From NCBI GenBank assembly GCA_021204585.1, contig JAJPZC010000096.1, positions 4,533 through 51,444 on the forward strand: DNA of 46,912 nt, given 5' to 3'. Source of the stretch: Clostridia bacterium. Lineage in GTDB: Bacteria; Bacillota; Clostridia; Christensenellales; Borkfalkiaceae. Of the stretch, positions 1 through 8,407 are shown piece by piece; position 1 is the stretch's first letter, and every line of letters begins with the position of its first letter. The translations under genes and the position numbers were made by a program. The notes beneath the pieces were generated by a model that was not told the origin of the DNA, did no database searches, and saw nothing but the letters and a program-made list of their open reading frames with translations.

Positions 1-101
1 CGTCAGGGGCCTGTACAGAGGCCTTGCATGAGGCCTGCCGCGGGCCCGTCAGGGGCCTGTACAGAGGCCTTGCATGAGGCCTGCCGCGGGCCCGTCAGGG
101 G
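1..101. repeat. 46-bp perfect tandem repeat downstream of recJ
   Basis: A 46-bp GC-rich unit starts at 1, 47 and 93 (third copy partial). The copies are identical as far as they run, and the array ends almost at the recJ stop codon. The array may continue left of the window. I see no gene in it. Similar GC-rich tandem units occur in other spacers of this window. Confidence 0.9.
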
Positions 102-2456
102 TTAGTCGTACGGCTCCGGGGTAGGGCTCTTGAGCTCCGGACCGCCCTCTTCCTTCAGCTTGCAGATGCGGCGGTACAGGAAGGAGTTGTTGAGGTCTCC
201 CTTGGCACCGCGGACAACCTGCAGGTACTTGCCGTGGGCGAATTCCATGATGCCGATGTCGCAGAAGACTATGATGTCGAAGGCGCACTGGACGGGCTTT
301 ACGCTTATGATGTGGGAGGTGGCGTCGAAGGCGTTGTCCTCAGTCACCTTGTAGCACTCCTGCTTTATGAGCATGAAGTCACGAAGCATATAGTTGCGGT
401 CCGGGTTGATGTTCTTGAGGAATGTTGCAAGGCCGTCCTTGCATATAAGGACTTCACGGCCCTTGAGGCTGGGAAAGACTATGCCCTGGGGGTCATCCAG
501 GAAGATTACGTTCTTGTACTGGCTGAAATCCGTGTTATTCTGCGGGGAGACTAGGATTATGGTCTTGGAGCTCTTTTCCGTGGGGGCGAAGAGCTCTACG
601 GCAAATCTTGCCATGCAGAAGAAACGGCGGGCGGAGGCCATGTCCGAAGCTATGAAGACGGTGCCGAAGTCCTCCGTGGAGTCCGCTATGCTCATGAGCT
701 CATGCGCATCTATATAGCGTGTGCGGCACTTTACGGGCTCCAGGGTAAGGTTCATGAGCGAGTTGAAGGCTATGGTGTCATCTGCTATGGCCTGCTCACG
801 GCCGTTGTAAGACACGTCCCTCACGAGGCCGCTTATGGACTCGCGGCCACGGAAAGTGGAGACGTCATACTCAAAGTATATGTCCTTTATGGCCGGGCTC
901 TTGAAGAGCATCAGGAGCCTTCCGCCGCTGAAGTACTTGTAGTCCAGGGTGTCGGAGCTTAGGAAAAGATGGTCGGAGCCCTTCTTCATGGGTGCTATGC
1001 GCATGGCGCTAACGCGCCTGTGGAACATGGGGCTCTTGTTGCCCATCCCTACGGGCTCCAGGAGCTTGAGCTCATGCACGAACCGCTCCTCCTGCCTTGC
1101 GTCCACGCCCTCGCACACCTTCACCACGGAGGCAAAGTCCTCCTCCGTGTAGTTTGCAGAGAGGTATGCATCCAGCGCATTCTCCAGGGCCGAGAAGTTC
1201 TCCGCCCTTATGGTGACGCCCGCCGCCATTGAGTGCCCGCCGAACTCTTCAAAGAGGTCTGCGCATGCCTTCATGGCTTCAAAGATGTTCACGGAGCCTA
1301 CGGAGCGGGCGGAGCCGCGCATAAGGCTCCCTGAGCGGGTCATGAGTATTACCGGCCTTGAATACTCCTCCGCAATGCGTGCCGCCACCACGCCAACAAA
1401 GCCGGGGCTCCACTCGGAGCCGCACAAAAGGATGCACTTGCCTATGTGCTCCTTGCCTGCGAGGATCCCGGCGGCCTCTTTCTCCACCTTGTCCGTATAC
1501 GTCTTGCGGTCTTCGTTGTACTTCAAAACCAGCTTCGCAAGCTTTCTAACCTCGTCCGGATCCGTCTCGTTGAAGAGCCACAGTGCTTCCCTTGCGTGGC
1601 CCATGCGCCCTGCAGCATTGATTCTGGGCGCCAGATAGAATGATATGGTCTGGGAGGTTATCTCTGCGGAGGGGTCATTGAGAAGCAGCATGTAGCACTG
1701 CCTGGGCGTGCTGTTCATAAGTTTCAGCCCCTCTGCCACTATGTCCCTGTTCTCGCCCGTAAGCGGCACGGAGTCCGCAACGGTGGCAATCGCTGCAAAG
1801 TCCAGATACCTGTAGCCTGTCTCGTTGCCGTTCAGGGCACACCCTACCTTGAATGCGACTCCTGCGCCGCAGAGGTTGTCATAGGGGTAGTCATCCTCTA
1901 TCTTGGGGTTGATGCATATGCAGTCCGGAAGATACGCAGGGAGCTCATGATGGTCCGTGCAGATGACCAGGGCCCCGCACTCCTTGATGTATTCTATCTC
2001 CTCTTTCGCGGATATCCCGCAGTCTACGGTGATCACAAGCTCCGGGCAGTACTCATCGAAGATCTTGTCTATGTTGTCTATGGAAAGGCCGTACCCGTCT
2101 GCCCTCTCAGGGATGAAAAGGACGGGCAGTATGCCGAAGTCTGCAAGGTTTCTGGCCATGATGGTCGTGGCGTCTATGCCGTCTGCATCATAGTCTCCGT
2201 ATATGACCACGCACCACTCCTCGTCCCTGGCCTTAGTTATGAGCTCCACGGCCTCCTTCATGCCCTTCATTTTAAAGGGGTCCGCAAAATTGTCCCTTGA
2301 GGGGTTGAGGAACCTTCCCATCTGCTCCTCAGTTTGCACCCCGCGGCCGTACATGATCTTTACGGTCTCTGGAAGCAGCCCGAACTTGCCCGCAAGGTCA
2401 TTGACCCGGGTCAAGTCCTCTTCTGTGAAGTTGTACTCCGGAAGTATCTTTTTCAT
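102..2456 (-). CDS. recJ: Single-stranded-DNA-specific 5'-3' exonuclease RecJ
   Basis: RecJ degrades single-stranded DNA 5' to 3' in recombination, mismatch and base-excision repair, using a two-metal DHH active site in the cytoplasm. The 784-residue product shows the DHH-family motifs in order: YGDYDADG near residue 85, DCGIS near 145, TDHHELP near 165, and the DHHA1 glycine motif FGGHSMAAG near 405, followed by an OB-like region and a long C-terminal extension typical of Firmicute RecJ. I start at the ATG at 2456 (MKKILPEYNF), which opens the conserved N-terminus; an in-frame start 42 nt upstream adds unrelated residues. It is the last gene of the minus-strand sec group, 374 nt behind secF with a hairpin between, so it may rely on read-through or its own promoter. 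Confidence 0.95.
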   Translation of the reverse strand: MKKILPEYNFTEEDLTRVNDLAGKFGLLPETVKIMYGRGVQTEEQMGRFLNPSRDNFADPFKMKGMKEAVELITKARDEEWCVVIYGDYDADGIDATTIMARNLADFGILPVLFIPERADGYGLSIDNIDKIFDEYCPELVITVDCGISAKEEIEYIKECGALVICTDHHELPAYLPDCICINPKIEDDYPYDNLCGAGVAFKVGCALNGNETGYRYLDFAAIATVADSVPLTGENRDIVAEGLKLMNSTPRQCYMLLLNDPSAEITSQTISFYLAPRINAAGRMGHAREALWLFNETDPDEVRKLAKLVLKYNEDRKTYTDKVEKEAAGILAGKEHIGKCILLCGSEWSPGFVGVVAARIAEEYSRPVILMTRSGSLMRGSARSVGSVNIFEAMKACADLFEEFGGHSMAAGVTIRAENFSALENALDAYLSANYTEEDFASVVKVCEGVDARQEERFVHELKLLEPVGMGNKSPMFHRRVSAMRIAPMKKGSDHLFLSSDTLDYKYFSGGRLLMLFKSPAIKDIYFEYDVSTFRGRESISGLVRDVSYNGREQAIADDTIAFNSLMNLTLEPVKCRTRYIDAHELMSIADSTEDFGTVFIASDMASARRFFCMARFAVELFAPTEKSSKTIILVSPQNNTDFSQYKNVIFLDDPQGIVFPSLKGREVLICKDGLATFLKNINPDRNYMLRDFMLIKQECYKVTEDNAFDATSHIISVKPVQCAFDIIVFCDIGIMEFAHGKYLQVVRGAKGDLNNSFLYRRICKLKEEGGPELKSPTPEPYD

Positions 2457-2784
2457 GTGCTTAAGCGATGATATGCCGCACAATCGGCTGTGCAGCATGG
2501 CCTGGAGAACGGCCTGTGGCGGTGCGTGCAGAGGCCTGTCTAAGGCATACGCGGATATAGTCTGGCATGTATAACGGCCTTAGGGCGGCGCTTAGAAGCC
2601 TGCTGCAAGCCTGTACGGATATGCTGTCTGGCCCGTAGAATGGCCTATGGCGGGTCTTTAGAGCCCTGCAGCAAGGCTAGGCAGCATGGCCTGGAGAATG
2701 GCTTATGGCGGTGCGTGTGAGAGCCCTTTAGAGGCTAAGGAAAGATGGATAAGTCCACAGAAGGACGGAAAGTGGCGTTATACG
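2457..2784. repeat. GC-rich spacer with a 38-nt imperfect direct repeat
   Basis: The spacer between secF and recJ holds two near-identical copies of a roughly 38-nt segment beginning GCAGCATGGCCTGGAGAA, at 2492-2529 and 2681-2718. The material between them is built from variants of the same GGCCT/ATGGC words. The first copy begins inside the upstream leader of recJ. I see no open frame or RNA gene here. Confidence 0.6.
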
Positions 2785-2818
2785 GTAACATTAAAGGGCG
2801 GCAACAAGTACCGCCCTT
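2785..2818 (-). terminator. Hairpin terminator after secF
   Basis: An 8-bp perfect stem, AAGGGCGG with CCGCCCTT (2794-2801 and 2811-2818), lies 12 nt beyond the secF stop. On the minus strand it is followed by TTTAATGTT, a weak U-tract, so termination may be partial and recJ could receive read-through. Confidence 0.6.
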
Positions 2819-2830
2819 GTGGTTTATGGT

Positions 2831-3922
2831 TTAGCCGTTGGCTTTGTCTGCGGCCTTCTTTGAAGAGGGCTTCTTTTTGCGCTGGAATCTCAAGCCGATC
2901 TTTCTGAACCTGGGATATACGGAAGGCAGGAAGAAACAGGTTCCGTAGAAGCAGGATACGAACGCGACCAGTGCGCAGAGCACGGGCGATATGATTGCCA
3001 GCACGGACAGCGAACTTATCGACATAAGAACGAACATCACTACAACCGCAGCTGCGAGGGACGCCGTGATGCCAAGGTTTACTTTGAAGGACTCGCTTGC
3101 GCTTCTGTCCGTAAGCTCCGCAGGAGTGAGATCCGCAAGGGTCTCATCCTTGATGTTGCGCCTCATCTTGCCGTACATGAACAGCGTGCAGATCATGGTG
3201 ACGACCACTGTGAGGACTGCAAAGGCGAACATTGAGGTGCCCACGGGAATCCTGCAGAGGGCAACGAGGCAAATATAGAGCGCAAGGTTGTGGATGCATG
3301 CAAGGAATCCGCCCAAGGCCATGGATATCTTGTAGCGTATCATCACGTACAGGAGCTCAAACACAATCACGGTCGCAACGGCTATGCTTGCGTATATGAG
3401 CGCCTTGGAGGAGCCTGCATATGTCTCCGTCACGTGGGAATATACCTTTGTGAGATATACGTCCTGGTATGAGACAACGGCTTCGCCGTTTGCGTCCGTA
3501 ACCGTATTGCCGTCTTCATCCAGCTTATATTCCGGAGGGAACATTCCAGAGATGTCCGTGCGGATGGTGTCGCAGGCAGCCTCAAGGGCATCCGTGTCGG
3601 TGGAGTACGTGAAGGTGTATGTTATGTCTCCGCCGGAGCCGTCATCGGCAGTTCCGTAGGACACTGCGTAATAGGACACGCCCTCGTCCTCGAAGGCCTT
3701 CTCGCAGTACTCCATGAGGGTGGAATCCTTCTCATGGAAGCCGTCAACGTAGTACCAGGTGAGGGTGACTGTCTTGTCGGAGTTCCAGTCGGCGCCTGCG
3801 TTGAAGTATCCGTACCCTAAGCAGGAGCATACGACGCCAACCACTACGCTGGCCACGACTATGACGCAGGAGATTATTATGAACAGGGTCATCTTGCCGG
3901 AAAGCTTAAAATCAGTCTTCAT
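2831..3922 (-). CDS. secF: Protein translocase subunit SecF
   Basis: SecF forms, with SecD, the membrane complex that uses the proton gradient to help release exported proteins after SecA-driven translocation. The 363-residue product has an N-terminal membrane helix (about residues 12-38), an extracytoplasmic domain to about residue 165, and then five further hydrophobic segments, the RND-like SecF layout. I choose the ATG at 3922: GGGAGG lies 9 nt upstream, while the ATG at 3928 would be only 3 nt from it. The gene overlaps the secD stop by 11 nt, which implies translational coupling in one operon. The C-terminus is rich in Lys/Arg, consistent with a cytoplasmic tail. Confidence 0.93.
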   Translation of the reverse strand: MKTDFKLSGKMTLFIIISCVIVVASVVVGVVCSCLGYGYFNAGADWNSDKTVTLTWYYVDGFHEKDSTLMEYCEKAFEDEGVSYYAVSYGTADDGSGGDITYTFTYSTDTDALEAACDTIRTDISGMFPPEYKLDEDGNTVTDANGEAVVSYQDVYLTKVYSHVTETYAGSSKALIYASIAVATVIVFELLYVMIRYKISMALGGFLACIHNLALYICLVALCRIPVGTSMFAFAVLTVVVTMICTLFMYGKMRRNIKDETLADLTPAELTDRSASESFKVNLGITASLAAAVVVMFVLMSISSLSVLAIISPVLCALVAFVSCFYGTCFFLPSVYPRFRKIGLRFQRKKKPSSKKAADKANG

Positions 3923-5501
3923 TGTCATACGCCTCCCTGCTGAATCCGCAGAAGCGGTATTTGTCTTTAGACGGCCCCATCATCACGAACCACATGACTC
4001 GCGTGAACCAGTACAGCCCGTAGGAGAAAATGGTCGCAAGGAACATTATGAAGCCGCAAGCGGCAACCTCGCCCACTCCCACAAGCGCTATTATCATTGT
4101 TACGATAAGGATCACGATGTGCAGATCCAGTATCGTTGAAATCGTTCTCTTGTATCCTTCCTTCACGGAAGCCGCTATCGTGCGCCCGGCATTGGACTCC
4201 TTCCGTATCTGCTCAAAGCAGTAGAAGTTCGAGAAGGTCAGAAGCGCCAGTCCAAGCACGGCCATGAACAGGCTGGCCATGGTCAGCTGTATGCCTATCA
4301 GCGAGAAGCAGAGGATTATCGCCTCCGCATAGATTGCCGTAATGATTATGTGCACAAGGCCAAGCTTCTTGTACTTTATGCCTGCCGCAAGGAATGTGGC
4401 CGCAATGGCAAGAATCACGAAGATGCCCATCCACATGGCTGCGTTCTGGCCGAACGCAGGGGTCATGGCCACAACCTCTGTGGAGTTCAGTTCGTCTGAG
4501 TTGTACTTGTTCTGAACCTCATTGCCCTCTATTATGGAGCTCATGAGAATGGACAGGTCTCTTGCCGTGTCTTCATCCGATGTGGAGAAGTACAGCGTCT
4601 TGCCCTCGAGTTCGCTGCCTATGGTGAAGGTTATGTTGGTGTTCGTCTCGCCGACGTACAGGTATGCATAGCTGGTCGTTGAGGTTGAGGAGTCATCGTC
4701 GTCGTCATCGTCACTTGTGTCCAGGCCGGTCAGCATGGTGTTGAGAGTGTCAAAGCCGTCGCTTGTGAGCTTGATCTTGACGGCGTACGTTCCGCCGCGG
4801 GAGTAGTAGCTTATTGATTTGAATAAAGAATTAATGTCTGTAGCGGCAGAAATGAGGGAATCGCCGCTCTGGTATGAGTCATTCTGCCTGAGGTAGAGCC
4901 CGTCATCCTGCGTGAGGTAGTCTATCGTCGAGGAGATGGCAGATAACTTTGAGGACCTCGATGTCTCATCATATCCCTTGTACTCGGCATATGTGAATCC
5001 CGTAGGCACGGTGACCTTGATGGTAAAGTCATCCTGTATGCTTACGGAATAACTGGAATAGTTGCGCTGGGAGTATCTGGCCTCAATGATCTTGGCGTCG
5101 CTTTCGATGCTGTCAAGGAACTCCTGCTCCTTCGTGCCTTCATCGGTTGCGGGCTTGTCATCTGCGAGTCCTATGACAGACCTGTCCACGTACACGCTTC
5201 CGCGCTGGACATAGGTATCCTCATACTCCGCTTTCTTATCCGCATCATACCCGCCGTCTTCATCGCTTGAGGTGTTGGGGTTTACCACGAGGTCATAGTC
5301 CGCTGCAGATATGACGCCTTCAGGATAGAGAATCGCATAGGCGTCGCCAGCGAACTCGCTGCCCATGCTTATCTCGGTCACGAAGGAGTTGAACCTCTTT
5401 ACACCGCCGCTGTATGAGTATGATATGACGCAGAAAAATGCCAGGACGACAACAGCTGCAACAAGAATTGAAGTTATTATCGCCGATCTAACCTTCTTCA
5501 T
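3912..5501 (-). CDS. secD: Protein translocase subunit SecD
   Basis: SecD is the larger partner of SecF in the SecDF complex. The 529-residue product begins with a positively charged MKKVRS and a membrane helix at about 7-28, followed by a large Ser/Asp-rich extracytoplasmic region to about residue 345 and then about five membrane segments. This matches the P1 domain and RND-like core, with Firmicute-type low conservation in P1. A run of six to seven Asp near residue 265 is a low-complexity insert. GGAG lies 7 nt before the ATG. A near-consensus promoter lies 69 nt upstream, so secDF is a transcription unit separate from scfB. Confidence 0.92.
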   Translation of the reverse strand: MKKVRSAIITSILVAAVVVLAFFCVISYSYSGGVKRFNSFVTEISMGSEFAGDAYAILYPEGVISAADYDLVVNPNTSSDEDGGYDADKKAEYEDTYVQRGSVYVDRSVIGLADDKPATDEGTKEQEFLDSIESDAKIIEARYSQRNYSSYSVSIQDDFTIKVTVPTGFTYAEYKGYDETSRSSKLSAISSTIDYLTQDDGLYLRQNDSYQSGDSLISAATDINSLFKSISYYSRGGTYAVKIKLTSDGFDTLNTMLTGLDTSDDDDDDDSSTSTTSYAYLYVGETNTNITFTIGSELEGKTLYFSTSDEDTARDLSILMSSIIEGNEVQNKYNSDELNSTEVVAMTPAFGQNAAMWMGIFVILAIAATFLAAGIKYKKLGLVHIIITAIYAEAIILCFSLIGIQLTMASLFMAVLGLALLTFSNFYCFEQIRKESNAGRTIAASVKEGYKRTISTILDLHIVILIVTMIIALVGVGEVAACGFIMFLATIFSYGLYWFTRVMWFVMMGPSKDKYRFCGFSREAYDNED

Positions 5502-5519
5502 TCAAATCTCCGATATATC

Positions 5520-5545
5520 CCCGCCCTGATTCTCACGCGGGCGGG
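5520..5545 (-). other. GC hairpin in the secD leader
   Basis: Minus-strand CCCGCCC (5539-5545) pairs with GGGCGGG (5520-5526) around a 12-nt loop, between the predicted transcription start and the secD ribosome site. There is no U-tract, so it looks like a structured 5' leader and not a terminator. Confidence 0.5.
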
Positions 5546-5569
5546 CAACAATATAATACAGCGTTTACA

Positions 5570-5598
5570 ATTATACAGAAAATTTTTTTTACAGTCAA
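5570..5598 (-). promoter_or_regulatory. secDF promoter
   Basis: On the minus strand TTGACT (5593-5598) and TATAAT (5570-5575) are separated by exactly 17 nt, with an A/T-rich spacer. The predicted start leaves a leader of about 60 nt before secD. Confidence 0.8.
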
Positions 5599-5835
5599 TT
5601 AAATAATATCGCTCAACGGCATTTTTGAGCCGATTTTGGGCCGAAAATTGACCCACGGGCCGCCCCTCGCGCACATTATTTATAGTGCACCCCTTTATAA
5701 GGCCTGTTTTGCGCCCTCTTCCGCCCTCTTCCGGGGCCTCTCCATGGTCTCTCCAGGAGCCTTAGAATGCCCTCTGCTGGCCTGTCTTGCCGGCCATAAA
5801 TGCCGCACGGGAGGCAGATATGCCGCCGTACGGGA
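5599..5835. other. Spacer between scfB and the secDF promoter
   Basis: The spacer is AT-rich next to the secD promoter, then GC-rich toward scfB, with repeated GCCCTCTTCC words near 5711-5731. I see no gene and no convincing terminator for scfB. Confidence 0.5.
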
Positions 5836-7167
5836 CTAGGACCGGCTCTCTTTGAGGGCCTTCTTCTCCGCGAAAACGTGCATGCCGCACTCTATGCGCT
5901 TTTTCATCATCTCACAGGTGATGGTGTACGGCGTGTTGATGTCCCCCATGAAATGATAGTTGTTGGCGGGGCATCCGCCGCTGCATATAAAGCGGGCAAA
6001 GCATCCCTCGCACCCTTTGCGGGTATAGAGGCAGGCCTCTGCAAACTGAGCCCGCAGGTCTTCGTTTATCTTGCCCTCATACACATTGCCCATGTAGAAG
6101 GGCTTCTCTCCTGCGAACTGGTGGCAGGGATACAGGTCTCCGTTGGGCACAACGGACAGGTACTCGTTGCCTGCGCCGCATGCGGAGATCTTCTTCTGGA
6201 GGCACACGCCGCCCTCTAAGTCCACGTTGAAATGGAAGAAGTTGAACCCGTTCCCTTCCTTGAAGCGCTTCAGGTATTCCCTGCAGAGAGTGTCATACTC
6301 ACCCTTGATCTCTTCGAGGTGCTCTTCCTTTATGGCGAGGTCATCTATATCCGTTACGACCGGCTCCATTGAGATGGAGTCAAAGCCCTGGTCTGCAAGG
6401 AACAGGACATCCTTTGAGAAGTCCAGGTTCTTGGCCGTGAAGGTGCCACGGACGTAATAGTTCTTAGTGCCGCGCATCTGCACGAACTTCTTAACGTGGT
6501 CTATGACCAGGTTGAATGAGCCCTTGCCGTTTATGGTCTTGCGGATGGCGTCATGCACCTCCGGCCTGCCGTCCAGAGAGAGCACAACGTTCTCCATCTC
6601 GCGGTTAAAGAAGTCTATGGCGTCATCATTGAGAAGCAGTGCGTTGGTGGTCGTGGTGAAGAGGAACTTCTTGCCGTATATCTTTTCCTGCTCCCTCGCA
6701 TACGCCACCACGTTCTTGATGGTCTGCAGGCACATCAAAGGCTCCCCGCCGAAAAAGTCCGCCTCAAGGATGCGCCTGTTGCCGGAGTTTGCAATGAGGA
6801 AGTCTATCGCCTTCTTTGCGGTCTCCTCGCTCATGAACTCACGCTCTGCATGGTATGCCCCCTCGTCTGCAAAGCAGTACCTGCACCTCAAATTGCAGTC
6901 ATGGCAGATATGAATGCACAGGGCCTTCAGGTCATGGGACTTGGGCGGATACACCTGCTCCTCAGGCTTTTCAAACAGCCCGGCATCCCTCAAGGCAGCA
7001 ACATCTGCCTCTATCTCGGCCGCCCTGGCGGGGTCCGTGTCCGGCTCTATGCCCAGCTCATACTTTGCCTTAACGTATGCCGCAGTCTCCAGGTCGCACT
7101 CATGCAGGGCCCCGGAGCCGGTGTCGTATATGTAGTTCTTGTCATCAAATGAGAATACGTGTACCAT
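5836..7167 (-). CDS. scfB: Radical SAM/SPASM SCIFF peptide maturase ScfB
   Basis: This family installs thioether cross-links in the six-cysteine SCIFF peptide using S-adenosylmethionine and several iron-sulfur clusters. The 443-residue product has an N-terminal peptide-recognition (RRE-like) part, the radical SAM cluster motif C91-x3-C95-x2-C98 (CNLRCRYC) and the FFGGEPL motif. Its Cys-rich SPASM region is at about 345-430, including CEGCFARFICSGGCPANN and a final ITCEMM. The cognate precursor gene scfA lies immediately upstream on the same strand with a terminator between them. That order, next to yajC and secDF, is the common clostridial arrangement. I see no clear promoter inside the 130-nt gap, so expression probably depends on read-through from scfA. 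Confidence 0.95.
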   Translation of the reverse strand: MVHVFSFDDKNYIYDTGSGALHECDLETAAYVKAKYELGIEPDTDPARAAEIEADVAALRDAGLFEKPEEQVYPPKSHDLKALCIHICHDCNLRCRYCFADEGAYHAEREFMSEETAKKAIDFLIANSGNRRILEADFFGGEPLMCLQTIKNVVAYAREQEKIYGKKFLFTTTTNALLLNDDAIDFFNREMENVVLSLDGRPEVHDAIRKTINGKGSFNLVIDHVKKFVQMRGTKNYYVRGTFTAKNLDFSKDVLFLADQGFDSISMEPVVTDIDDLAIKEEHLEEIKGEYDTLCREYLKRFKEGNGFNFFHFNVDLEGGVCLQKKISACGAGNEYLSVVPNGDLYPCHQFAGEKPFYMGNVYEGKINEDLRAQFAEACLYTRKGCEGCFARFICSGGCPANNYHFMGDINTPYTITCEMMKKRIECGMHVFAEKKALKESRS

Positions 7168-7220
7168 CTGTTTTCAGTGCCGCCTATGAAAGGCTCCCTG
7201 GAATTGATCCCCTTTGGGCT

Positions 7221-7265
7221 TGTGTCAAACAAAAAGAGCAGAACCTTCCAAGAACCTTCTGCTCT
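7221..7265 (-). terminator. Intrinsic terminator/attenuator between scfA and scfB
   Basis: On the minus strand AGAGCAGAA pairs with TTCTGCTCT (7257-7265 and 7235-7243), followed by TTTTTGTTTG. It lies 33 nt after the scfA stop and 68 nt before scfB. It should give abundant short scfA mRNA and a smaller amount of scfAB read-through, which fits a peptide needed in excess over its enzyme. Confidence 0.85.
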
Positions 7266-7297
7266 CTAAAATCTCTTCGTCTTAAAAAGTGTGCTTG

Positions 7298-7456
7298 TTA
7301 TCTGCCCTGCTTCTCAGGATCCTGCTCTTTGTTGATGCGCTCACAGCTCTGGTTTCCTACTGTGCAGCTTGTCTTGCAGGCGGACTGGCATGTGCTTCTG
7401 CACTCTCCGCAGCCTGTTACTTTCTTCTCCTGAGGCTTAGCCACTGTCTTAATCAT
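7298..7456 (-). CDS. scfA: SCIFF ribosomal peptide precursor (six cysteines in forty-five)
   Basis: This is the 52-residue precursor of the SCIFF natural product, a near-universal clostridial peptide of uncertain role. It has the characteristic core CGECRSTCQSACKTSC followed by TVGNQSC, giving Cys16, 19, 23, 27, 31 and 38. The leader MIKTVAKPQEKKVTG is short and basic. The start is the ATG at 7456 with AAAGGAG upstream; a longer in-frame reading to 7663 runs through the promoter and is not credible. It has its own strong promoter and a terminator directly downstream. Confidence 0.96.
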   Translation of the reverse strand: MIKTVAKPQEKKVTGCGECRSTCQSACKTSCTVGNQSCERINKEQDPEKQGR

Positions 7457-7489
7457 AGCTGTCTCGTCTCCTTTTCCAAAACTGATATC

Positions 7490-7518
7490 ATTATACCTTG
7501 CGGCCATATAAAAATCAA
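7490..7518 (-). promoter_or_regulatory. scfA promoter
   Basis: Minus-strand TTGATT (7513-7518) and TATAAT (7490-7495) are 17 nt apart; the ATG follows 33 nt after the -10. Confidence 0.85.
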
Positions 7519-7735
7519 GCGTTTTGCCATTAAAAATCACGCCCGCAAGCCGCCTGTGGCGCAATACTGCACTGCCTCTTTCCGCCAGGGATGTACACGG
7601 CACACATGAAGGTGCGCAGCAGAGCATCTTACGGAGCTCACAGAGAGGTGGCAGAATGTACATTGCCCCCGTACTATGGCCTGAGAATTGAGCAGATTAG
7701 AGTGTGGATTGGGACACGGAATTTGCGGTTGCCTA

Positions 7736-7764
7736 TTGCATATCCTCAAACGAAGCGGTATAAT
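7736..7764 (+). promoter_or_regulatory. Promoter of the plus-strand gene at 7795
   Basis: TTGCAT (7736-7741) and TATAAT (7759-7764) are 17 nt apart and lie 30 nt before the start codon. It is divergent from the scfA promoter, which lies about 220 nt away. Confidence 0.8.
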
Positions 7765-7794
7765 GAGGGCAAGAGAGAATATGGAGGTGGCATT

Positions 7795-8274
7795 ATGAGA
7801 TGCGGCGAAAAGGTTCTCATGGACCTGTATGACTTCATAGCTCAGTATGATGTGGAAGAGTCCACTATATACTTCACGCAGGCCGGAAAGGGTACAGACG
7901 GCAAGGCCCGCTACACGTTCTATGCGGCGCCCAGGTACGTCAACGGGTACTATTCCAAGGACTACTTCAGCGTAACACTCACACCGGATATTTCCAAGGT
8001 TATGATCTGGGGCTCCGGAGAGGGCTTCGCGGGATACCAGGAAATACAGGACTTCTCTTTTGAGAGCCTTATAGAGCCTTCCGGCGTGGGAATAATAAAG
8101 GTTGCGGAGCGCCTCTACTTCTCCGACAGGAGCCGCGAGAAGAAGACGGACGTGTTCACCATAGACAGCATGTATGACTTCAGGGTAACCATAGCCAACT
8201 CGGACGTTGAGGTGGAGCGCATTCCCAAGAGGGAGTTCGATGCCATTAAGAACATGGCCAACGGCACAGACTAA
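7795..8274 (+). CDS. Uncharacterised protein, 159 aa
   Basis: I do not recognise this family. The protein is soluble-looking, mixed alpha/beta in composition, acidic to neutral, with no signal peptide or membrane helix and one notable Cys (position 3). A central stretch, VIKIWGSGEGFAGYQ-like, is rich in Gly and aromatics, and the C-terminal third has alternating hydrophobic residues (DVFTIDSMYDFRVTIANSDVEV) suggesting beta strands. The start is the ATG at 7795, with TGGAGG 6 nt upstream and a good promoter just before. It is the only plus-strand gene inside the otherwise co-directional ruv-sec cluster and is convergent with yajC, sharing a bidirectional terminator. It is a real, separately expressed gene of unknown role. 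Confidence 0.8.
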   Translation: MRCGEKVLMDLYDFIAQYDVEESTIYFTQAGKGTDGKARYTFYAAPRYVNGYYSKDYFSVTLTPDISKVMIWGSGEGFAGYQEIQDFSFESLIEPSGVGIIKVAERLYFSDRSREKKTDVFTIDSMYDFRVTIANSDVEVERIPKREFDAIKNMANGTD

Positions 8275-8351
8275 TGGCCTCCGGGCGCAGGCTTAATGAG
8301 CCTGCATGATGCTGCCGGCCTGGAGCCGGTACTGGCAACTTATGCTAACTT

Positions 8352-8387
8352 AAAGGGCCTTCCCTAATTGATTGGGAAAGCCCTTTT
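8352..8387. terminator. Bidirectional terminator between the 7795 gene and yajC
   Basis: AAAGGGC-c-TTCCC (8352-8364) pairs with GGGAAA-GCCCTTT (about 8374-8386). The plus strand continues TTTTCT. It serves the plus-strand gene well, and yajC less strongly because its U-tract is short. Confidence 0.8.
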
Positions 8388-8407
8388 CTGCTGCTTTGTT
8401 TGCGGGA

